From: Caulobacter sp. CCH9-E1 | GTDB lineage: Bacteria; Pseudomonadota; Alphaproteobacteria; Caulobacterales; Caulobacteraceae | DNA: 54,000 nucleotides | Direction: 5' to 3' | Assembly: GCF_001556515.1 (NCBI RefSeq) | Contig: NZ_LSJA01000125.1 | Coordinates: 1 to 54,000 of the forward strand | In this document: positions 45,831-52,146 of the stretch, one piece after another | Layout: each line of letters opens with the position of its first letter | Numbering within the stretch: position 1 is the first letter of the stretch | Notes under the pieces: generated by a model | Seen by the model: only the letters and a program-made list of their open reading frames with translations | Database searches by the model: none | Told to the model about the DNA's origin: nothing | Program-made: the position numbers and the translations under genes

Positions 45831-47483
45831 ATGTCGTCGACAGTTTTCAGGCCCGCGGCCCTCGCGATCGCCCCCACCTTGGCGGCGATCCTGACCGCGT
45901 CGGCCGGGGTCATGCTTCTGGCTTCGGGGGCCACGCCGTCCGAGCCTACCCGCTTCCTGCTCCTTCTGGCCTTCGCGCCCGATCTGCTGATCGAGATCAG
46001 CCACTTCTTTTCGTCGATCCTGGGTTTGGTGCTGCTGCTGCTGGCCTTCGGTCTGCGCTCGCGCCTGGGCGCGGCCTGGTGGGCGGCTTTGATCGTGCTG
46101 GCGTTCGCGGCCGTGCTGGCGATCTTCAAGGGCCTGAACTGGGAGGAGACCGCCATGCTGCTGGTCTGCTTCCTGGCCATCCTGCCGTTCCGGGACGCTT
46201 TCCCGCGCAAGGCCGCCCTGTCGAAGATGGAGATCACGCCGGGCTGGCTGCTGTCGGCCGCAGCCGCGATCGGCGGGGCGGGGCTTCTGGGCTGGTGGTC
46301 GTTCCACCACACCGAGTTCGCCGACAAGTCCTGGATCCGCATCCTGCAAGATCACGACGAGGCCGCTCGAGCCATTCGTTCTTCCGTCGCCGCCGCGATC
46401 GTGCTGCTGGCGGTAGGTGTTTGGCGCCTGATCTCGACGGCCGCCACGCCGCCGGTGGTTGATGACACCGATCCGGAGTTCGACCGGGTCCGCGCCATCC
46501 TGGCCAAGGCCGAGGACGCCGAGCCTAGCGCCAACCTGGCCTTGCTGGGCGACAAGCGCTTCCTATTCTCGGCCTCGGGCGAGACCTTCCTGATGTTCGG
46601 CGTGCGGGGGCGGTCGTGGATCGCCCTGGGCGCGCCGGTCGGTCGTCGTGACGAGCGCATGGAGCTGTTCTGGCGCTTCCGCGAACTGGCCGACGCCCAC
46701 GCCGCGCGCGCGGGGTTCTATGGCCTGGGACCGGAAGACCTGCCGGACTCCGTCGATCTGGGCCTGGCCATCCAGAAGACCGGCGAGAGCGCGGCCGTGC
46801 CTCTGGAGGCGTTCAGCCTGGTCGGTCGCCGTCGCGAGGTCCTGCGCCGCAACTGGCGCAAGGCCGGGGAGGGCGGCGCCGCCTTCGAGGTCCTGCCCGT
46901 GGGCGCGGCCAACGCGATCATGGACGAGCTGAAGGCGATCTCAGACGCCTGGCTCAGCCATCACGCCGGCGGCGAGAAGAGCTTCTCGATGGGCGGCTTC
47001 GATCCGCGTTATGTCGCCGAGTTCCCGGTGGCGGTGGTGCGCGGCGAGGAGGGCAAGATCGTCGCCTTCGCCACCCTTTGGCTGACGGCGTCGAAGACCG
47101 CGTTCTCGATGGACCTGATGCGCTACTCCGACGAAGCGCCCAAGAACGTCATGGACTATCTGTTCGTCGAGCTCCTGCAGTGGGGCAAGGACGAGGGCTA
47201 CCAGGCGTTCGAGTTCGGCGTCGCGCCGCTAGCCGGGCTGGAGGACCGCCGCCTTGCGCCGATCATGTCCCGTGTCGGTCGGCTGCTCTACGAGCGCGGC
47301 GAAGAGATCTACAATTTCCAGGGCGTTCGGCGGTACAAGGACAAATACGACCCCGTCTGGCAGCCGCGCTACATTGCCGCGCCCCAGAAATGGGCGATCC
47401 CTTTCCTGCTCGCCGACATCGGTCTGCTGTCGTCCGGAGGGGTCTCGGGCCTCGCCAAGCGTCCGAAGAAGGCCGCGACCTAG
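45831..47483 (+). CDS. MprF-like phosphatidylglycerol lysyltransferase domain protein (short form)
   Basis: 550-aa membrane protein. Residues 1-190 contain about five hydrophobic segments (for example ALAIAPTLAAILTASAGVMLL; LGLVLLLLAFGL; WWAALIVLAFAAVLAIF). Residues about 210-530 are a DUF2156/MprF C-terminal double-GNAT domain (FLFSASGETFLMFGVRGRSWIALGAPVGRRDE, GREGKIVAFATLW-type region, then MDYLFVELLQWGKDEGYQAFEFGVAPLAGLEDR and YNFQGVRRYKDKYDPVWQPRY). Full MprF is about 850 aa with a larger flippase part; this is the reduced version with fewer membrane spans. It would transfer an amino acid from tRNA to a lipid, altering envelope charge. The donor amino acid is unknown. Confidence 0.82.
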   Translation: MSSTVFRPAALAIAPTLAAILTASAGVMLLASGATPSEPTRFLLLLAFAPDLLIEISHFFSSILGLVLLLLAFGLRSRLGAAWWAALIVLAFAAVLAIFKGLNWEETAMLLVCFLAILPFRDAFPRKAALSKMEITPGWLLSAAAAIGGAGLLGWWSFHHTEFADKSWIRILQDHDEAARAIRSSVAAAIVLLAVGVWRLISTAATPPVVDDTDPEFDRVRAILAKAEDAEPSANLALLGDKRFLFSASGETFLMFGVRGRSWIALGAPVGRRDERMELFWRFRELADAHAARAGFYGLGPEDLPDSVDLGLAIQKTGESAAVPLEAFSLVGRRREVLRRNWRKAGEGGAAFEVLPVGAANAIMDELKAISDAWLSHHAGGEKSFSMGGFDPRYVAEFPVAVVRGEEGKIVAFATLWLTASKTAFSMDLMRYSDEAPKNVMDYLFVELLQWGKDEGYQAFEFGVAPLAGLEDRRLAPIMSRVGRLLYERGEEIYNFQGVRRYKDKYDPVWQPRYIAAPQKWAIPFLLADIGLLSSGGVSGLAKRPKKAAT

Positions 47484-47695
47484 TAGCGCGGTTGGTTGCC
47501 GGTCTGGAAACCCAGAAGGTTAGCCAGATGCACCATCATCAGCATCAGGGCGACGACGCAGATCATCATCAGCGGGCGCCATGGGACCATGCGCGGACCC
47601 TTTAAAACATTGATCGGGCGCGCGCCGAACCAGCCGCAGACGATCGCCAGGACAAGGAAGAGAGCGCAGGCCGCGAGGGTCAGGGGCAGGTCCAT
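47480..47695 (-). CDS. Small two-helix membrane protein
   Basis: 71-aa protein with two TM helices (PLTLAACALFLVLAIVCGWFGA and PLMMICVVALMLMMVHLANLLGF) joined by a short basic loop (RPINVLKGPRMVPWR). No name or function is known to me, although short proteins of this sort are widespread in alphaproteobacteria. It converges on the MprF-like gene with a 4-bp overlap of ends and diverges from podJ. The CtrA-like double TTAA is only 40 bp upstream of its start, closer than to podJ, so it may be a cell-cycle-controlled gene. Confidence 0.65.
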   Translation of the reverse strand: MDLPLTLAACALFLVLAIVCGWFGARPINVLKGPRMVPWRPLMMICVVALMLMMVHLANLLGFQTGNQPRY

Positions 47696-47734
47696 GGCGG
47701 CTTCTAGGCCTGCGACAATGCGCCTGGCAAATGG

Positions 47735-47748
47735 TTAAGTCGCGTTAA
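47735..47748. promoter_or_regulatory. CtrA-like box between small membrane gene and podJ
   Basis: TTAA-GTCGCG-TTAA, inside the perfect inverted repeat GGTTAAGTCGCGTTAACC (47733-47750). The usual CtrA site has a 7-bp spacer; this one has six. It is 40 bp from the membrane-protein start and about 155 bp from podJ. Confidence 0.6.
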
Positions 47749-47794
47749 CCCTCTTGCTTTTGAACCGCGCTACAGAACTGCGGACCTGTGTCCT

Positions 47795-47901
47795 GATTCC
47801 TCCACAGTGAAATCCCGGCACGCTATTAGTAGCGTTTAGGTCGCGTTTACACTCTAGGAATCGCTGACTAGCGTTTTCCCCAGATGCGGGGAGATAGATT
47901 C
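47795..47901. promoter_or_regulatory. Cluster of three GANTC (CcrM) sites before podJ
   Basis: GATTC at 47795-47799, GAATC at 47858-47862 and GATTC at 47897-47901, the last touching the podJ start codon by two bases. CcrM-methylated GANTC sites at promoters are read by GcrA in Caulobacter, and podJ is known there as a cell-cycle-timed gene, so this cluster is the likely timing input. Confidence 0.7.
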
Positions 47902-47903
47902 GC

Positions 47904-50777
47904 ATGACGGCGGCTTCGCCATGGAGCGTTAAGGGGATCGACCCCAAGGCACGTGAGGTCGCCAAAGACCTCGCGCGTCGCTCCGGCATGACCTTGGGCG
48001 AGTGGCTGAACCGGATGATCATCGAGGGCGATGGTCAGGCCGACTATCGTCCCGCGAGCGAAGAGGCCCCGAGCCGCGCTCATCTGGAAGTCGTTCGGGA
48101 CCAGCCGACGCGCGCCGAGATCGCCGAGCAGACCGACCAGGTCGGCCGCGTCGCCGTGGCGCTGGACCGCCTGACCCGTCGCATCGAAGTGGCCGAGGGC
48201 CGCAACGCGGCCGCCATCTCCGGCATCGACCATTCCGTCCGCGACGCCGTCGCTCGGCTGGGCCGCGCCGAGCGCGAACAGATCGCCGTCGCCGCCCGCT
48301 TCGAAGGCGCGGTGGACGAGCTGAAGACCGAACAGACCCGCACCGCCGAACGCCTCCGCCGGATCGAGGCCGAGGCCGCCGGGCCGCGGTCGGTGGAAGC
48401 TCTCCGCGCCCTGGAAGGGGCCTTGGGCAAGGTCGCCGGCCATCTCTATGACGGCGAAGCGCGCACCCGCGAGGCCATCGCCGCCCTGGAAGCCCGCCTG
48501 GACGCGCAAGCCGCGCCGCCCTCGCAAGATCCGAACGAGCTGGTCGAGGCCGTCGTCGCCCGTCTGGGCGAGCGCCTTGAGGCCGCCGAGACCCGGACCA
48601 GCGAAGCGCTGCGCGAGCTCAGCGCCTCGTTCTCGGCGCTCGACGAGCGCCTGGGCGTCGTCGAGAACGCCAACCCCGCCGCCGGCGTGCAGGAGCGCCT
48701 CGACAGCCTGGCCGCCACGCTCAGCGAGAAGATGGAAGCCGCGCGTCTGGAGATGGCCGAGCGTCTGCGCGAGACCGCCGACGGCCGCTTCGACCGCATG
48801 GAACGCAAGCTGGGCGAGATGGCCGCCCACGTCGAGGCCGCCGAGCAACGCTCCGCCCAGGCTATCGAGCGCATGGGGCGCGAGGTCGTCAATGTCGCCG
48901 ACGCCTTCACCCGTCGCGTCCAGACCGCCGAGAACCGCAGCGCCGCCGCGATCGAACAGGTCGGGGGCGAGGTCGCGCGCATCGCCGCCAGCGTCGAGAC
49001 TCGCCTGAACCGCAACGACAGCGTCCAAGGCCAGGCTCTGGAAAAGCTGGGCGCGGAGATCGCGCGCATCACCGAACGGCTGACCGAGCGCATCGGCAGC
49101 GCCGAGCGTCGCAACGCCCTGGCGATCGACGATGTCGGCGAGCAGGTCGCGCGGGTCACCGAGCGCCTGAACCAACGCCACGAACGCTCCAGCCAGGAGC
49201 TGCTGGACCGCATCCGCCAGAGCGAGGAGCGCACGCTCCGCATGCTGGAGGAAGCGCGCGACAAGATCGATACGCGTCTGCACGAGGCCCAGCGCAAGCC
49301 GGAGCCCGTCGCGCCGCCGCCCGCGCTTGAACCGGTCACCGAATTCACGCCGCCGCCCGCCGCGCCTTTCGAGGACGATGTGGCGCTCGGCGAGGCCTCG
49401 CCCTTCGCCGACGACGATGTGTTCGACGCGCCGCCGTCGGCCGACCGCGATCTCGACGCGTTCCCGCTGGACGAGATCGAGGACGACGAGCTCGGCGCCG
49501 ACGACTTCGCCTTCGTCGACGCGCTGGACGAGGAAGAGGAACTGGACGACGCCCCACAAGCGGCCGCGCCTCAAGCCGCGCCCGCCCAGCCGGAACGTCC
49601 GCTGTCGACCCGCGAGATCATCGAGCAGGCCCGCGCGGCCGCTCGCGCCGCCGCCGCCGCGGACGCCAAGGGCGTCGGCGCGGGCCATAAGGCCAAGGCC
49701 GAGAAGACGGGTGGCGGCTCGCTGTTCGGCGGCTTCGGCGCCTTCTCGGCCAAGAAGCCCAAGCGCCGCATGGGGACGACCGTGGCCAGCGTGGCCATCG
49801 CGGTCGGGAGCGCCGCCGTGATTGGCGCGTGTGTCGGCGGCCTGCTGCTGCTGGGCGATCAGAACGCCGGCGCGAACACGTCGCGCGCCGCTCAGGCCTT
49901 GGCGGAGCAGAAGCCGGCCCAGGTCGGCGCCGCCCCGACTGGCTCGCGCGCGGCTGTCGCTCTGGTTACGGCGTCGGCCGCGCCCGTTCAGGCCGAAGTC
50001 GGCCCGACGGCTTCGGCGCTGTCCGACGAAGCCAAGGCCCTGTTCGTCGAGTCCATCCGCAAAATCGAAACCGGCGACCGCTCGGGCTTGGACGGCCTCA
50101 AGCGCGTCGCGAGCGGCGGCTATCCGGCCGCTCAGTTCTATCTGTCGAAGCTGCTCGAGAGCGGCAAGGGCGGCGTCAAGCGCGACATGGCCGAGGCGCG
50201 TCGCTGGAGCGAGCGGGCCGCCAACGGCGGCGACCCGCGCGCCATGCACAACCTGGCGCTCTACTATTTCAAGGGCGAAGGCGGTCCGCGCAACTCGACG
50301 ACCGCCGCCGTGTGGTTTCGCAAGGCCGCCGACACCGGCCTCGTCGACAGCCAGTTCAACCTGGCCCAGCTCTACGAAAGCGGTTTGGGCGTCAGCCGGA
50401 ACGCCGCCGAAGCCTACAAGTGGTACGTGATCGCCGGCCGAGGGGGCGATGCGACGGCCCGCAGCCGCGCCAACGCCCTGCGTCCGCAGCTGACGGCCGA
50501 GGCGCTGCAGACGGCGGACCGTTCGGCCCTGGCCTTCCGCGCCCAGGCCCCGATTCAGACGGCGGCTGCCACCGCGGCCGCCACCCCCGCGCGCGGTGAT
50601 CTGAGCATGGCGCAACAGGCCTTGTCGCGGCTGGGCTACTATCAAGGGCCCCGCGACGGCGTCGCCTCGCCGGCGCTGCGAATGGCGATCGCGGCCTATC
50701 AGCGCGAACAGGGCCTGCCGGCCTCGGGCGAGGTCGATGGCGAGACGCTGGGTCGTCTGACGGCCTCGGCCCACTAA
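47904..50777 (+). CDS. podJ: Polar organelle localisation factor PodJ
   Basis: 957-aa polar scaffold needed at the new pole for pili, holdfast and flagellum positioning; it is cut to a short form after division. The N-terminus (PWSVKGIDPKAREVAKDLARRSGMTLGEWLNRMI) is the PodJ signature. Residues 70-480 are coiled coil with repeated RIEVAEGRNAAAI-like heptads. A Pro/acidic linker follows (about 480-560), then one TM (VASVAIAVGSAAVIGACVGGLLLLG, about 626-650). The periplasmic part has Sel1-type repeats (AQFYLSKLLESGKGGVKRDMAEARRWSERAANGGDPRAMHNLALYYFKGEGG, about 735-850) and a peptidoglycan-binding domain (AQQALSRLGYYQGPRDGVASPALRMAIAAYQREQGLPASGEVDGETL, about 900-950). The length is close to the C. 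crescentus protein. Confidence 0.96.
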   Translation: MTAASPWSVKGIDPKAREVAKDLARRSGMTLGEWLNRMIIEGDGQADYRPASEEAPSRAHLEVVRDQPTRAEIAEQTDQVGRVAVALDRLTRRIEVAEGRNAAAISGIDHSVRDAVARLGRAEREQIAVAARFEGAVDELKTEQTRTAERLRRIEAEAAGPRSVEALRALEGALGKVAGHLYDGEARTREAIAALEARLDAQAAPPSQDPNELVEAVVARLGERLEAAETRTSEALRELSASFSALDERLGVVENANPAAGVQERLDSLAATLSEKMEAARLEMAERLRETADGRFDRMERKLGEMAAHVEAAEQRSAQAIERMGREVVNVADAFTRRVQTAENRSAAAIEQVGGEVARIAASVETRLNRNDSVQGQALEKLGAEIARITERLTERIGSAERRNALAIDDVGEQVARVTERLNQRHERSSQELLDRIRQSEERTLRMLEEARDKIDTRLHEAQRKPEPVAPPPALEPVTEFTPPPAAPFEDDVALGEASPFADDDVFDAPPSADRDLDAFPLDEIEDDELGADDFAFVDALDEEEELDDAPQAAAPQAAPAQPERPLSTREIIEQARAAARAAAAADAKGVGAGHKAKAEKTGGGSLFGGFGAFSAKKPKRRMGTTVASVAIAVGSAAVIGACVGGLLLLGDQNAGANTSRAAQALAEQKPAQVGAAPTGSRAAVALVTASAAPVQAEVGPTASALSDEAKALFVESIRKIETGDRSGLDGLKRVASGGYPAAQFYLSKLLESGKGGVKRDMAEARRWSERAANGGDPRAMHNLALYYFKGEGGPRNSTTAAVWFRKAADTGLVDSQFNLAQLYESGLGVSRNAAEAYKWYVIAGRGGDATARSRANALRPQLTAEALQTADRSALAFRAQAPIQTAAATAAATPARGDLSMAQQALSRLGYYQGPRDGVASPALRMAIAAYQREQGLPASGEVDGETLGRLTASAH

Positions 50778-50814
50778 GGGGCCCCGACGCCCGAAGCGCC
50801 GAAATGGCAAGTCC

Positions 50815-50834
50815 AGCGATCGATCCTTGATCGC
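50815..50834. other. Hairpin after podJ
   Basis: AGCGATC and GATCGCT with a 7-nt spacer, 38 bp past the podJ stop. It has no T-run, so it may be a weak terminator or mRNA 3' end structure. The rest of 50778-50966 should hold the promoter of the DUF3429 gene; no clear motif is seen. Confidence 0.4.
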
Positions 50835-50966
50835 TAGAAAGGCGAGCGTCGCGCGAACGCGCTATCGTTTCACGAAAGATCGTCCGTGGACCTCTGGCTT
50901 CGCGTCGGTAATAGTCCCTTTCGGGGCAGGGGAGGCGGCTTCGGCGGCCTTCCGAAGGAGTTGATC

Positions 50967-51428
50967 ATGAACGAGTCCGTGGGCGCGCGGACGCCGGTTC
51001 CAACGGCGGTATGGGTCTTTGGGCTTTCGACGCTCATTCCATTCTTCGTCTCGTCGGCCTTGTTCTGCTACGGCCCCCCCAAGATCCAGAGCCCCGCGCT
51101 GGTGGCTTTGCTGGCCTATTCGACCGCGATGGTGTCCTACTTCGGCGGCGTGCGCACGGGCCTGGAGATCGAGAACGCCAGCCCACGCTGGTCGGTCCTC
51201 GGCCTGTCGCTGCTGTTTCCGCTGGCCGGCTTCGGCCTTCTCCTGGGCGAGTTGAGATTCGATCCCGCCTGGCAGCTGTCCGGTTTCCTGCTGCTGCTGC
51301 TGCTGCAATGGGTGTGGGACGTGACCAATCACCAAGGCCCGACCTGGCGTCCCCGCATGCGGACCCTGCTGACCGCCGGCGCGGCGATCTCCCTGGCCTT
51401 CTCGCTGGAGCAGGCGCTGCACATGTAG
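50967..51428 (+). CDS. DUF3429-family membrane protein
   Basis: 153-aa integral membrane protein with five hydrophobic segments: VWVFGLSTLIPFFVSSALF, IQSPALVALLAYSTAMVSYFGGVRTG, WSVLGLSLLFPLAGFGLLL, WQLSGFLLLLLLQWVWD and MRTLLTAGAAISLAFSLEQA. The pattern of early L-x-x-x-I-P-F, S-Y-x-G-G-x-R-x-G and late W-x-W-D is that of DUF3429 (TMEM69-like), whose role is unknown. The ATG at 50967 has GGAG upstream; the longer frame from 50886 adds unlikely Gly/Arg-rich residues. It stands alone between podJ and pdeM. Confidence 0.78.
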   Translation: MNESVGARTPVPTAVWVFGLSTLIPFFVSSALFCYGPPKIQSPALVALLAYSTAMVSYFGGVRTGLEIENASPRWSVLGLSLLFPLAGFGLLLGELRFDPAWQLSGFLLLLLLQWVWDVTNHQGPTWRPRMRTLLTAGAAISLAFSLEQALHM

Positions 51429-51438
51429 CGCGACGCGG

Positions 51439-52146
51439 CTAATCCGGCCGCAGAGACTTCATCCCCACCGCGTGGACCCGCTTGGGGCCCAAGGCGCCGG
51501 CCAGCATCGCGCCGCCGAACAGGTTCGAGAAGGCCTCGTCCAGGATATTCAGTCCGCCGGTGAAGGCGCCGAACGCGGGCAGGACCAGTCGCTGGCCATC
51601 GGTCACGAAGCACCGCCGCCGCACCGTCGCCCGGCCGCTGGAGACCTTGGCCGCCGGGTGCAGGTGGCCGGCCACTTCGCCGAGTTGAACGCCGGGCTGG
51701 GGCTCGTGGCGAAGCGTCAGCCCCATCAGCATCGCTTCATCGATCACGTCGCCCGGCAGAGCCTTGGGCCCGTCGGCGTCGTGATTGCCCACCGCCCAGA
51801 TCAGCTCGCGGCCCAGCGCCAGAGCCTCCAGTCGCCGGTAGTCGTCCGCCGCCAGGCGCGCCTCGCCAGCGCCATCGTGGAAGCTGTCGCCCAGGAAGAT
51901 CAGCCGCTGGGGCGAGAGCAGGGCGATCTCGCGGTCCAGGCGGTCGAGGGTTTCGCGCGTGTCGTAGGGCGGCAGCATCTGGCCAAAGCGCGCGGCGTAG
52001 CTGCTGCCCTTCTCGAAGTGCAGGTCGGCGACCACCAGGGTGCGCTCGTCCTCCAGCCACATCGCGCCCGACCAACGCAGCATGACCTCGATATCGCACA
52101 GGGCGATCCGCAGGCCGCCGCAGGGAGAAGGGGAAAAGCGGGTCAA
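51439..52146 (-). CDS. pdeM: Ligase-associated DNA damage-response endonuclease PdeM
   Basis: 235-aa metallophosphoesterase. Metal-binding motifs: VVADLHFEKGSSYA (D-x-H, about residue 40), IFLGDSFHDGAGE (GD, about 86), WAVGNHDADGP (GNHD, about 118) and GEVAGHLHPAAKV (GHxH, about 160). This is the PdeM type usually encoded with an Lhr-like helicase, a ligase and an exonuclease in a DNA-repair cluster. Here it overlaps the helicase stop by 4 bp. The ligase and exonuclease would have to be off the right edge or elsewhere. Confidence 0.9.
   Translation of the reverse strand: MTRFSPSPCGGLRIALCDIEVMLRWSGAMWLEDERTLVVADLHFEKGSSYAARFGQMLPPYDTRETLDRLDREIALLSPQRLIFLGDSFHDGAGEARLAADDYRRLEALALGRELIWAVGNHDADGPKALPGDVIDEAMLMGLTLRHEPQPGVQLGEVAGHLHPAAKVSSGRATVRRRCFVTDGQRLVLPAFGAFTGGLNILDEAFSNLFGGAMLAGALGPKRVHAVGMKSLRPD

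Noticed and set aside
47868..50810. 980-codon open frame antisense to podJ
   Set aside because: podJ on the plus strand has an unmistakable domain order; the antisense frame reads as Arg/Gly/Ala-rich low-complexity sequence.
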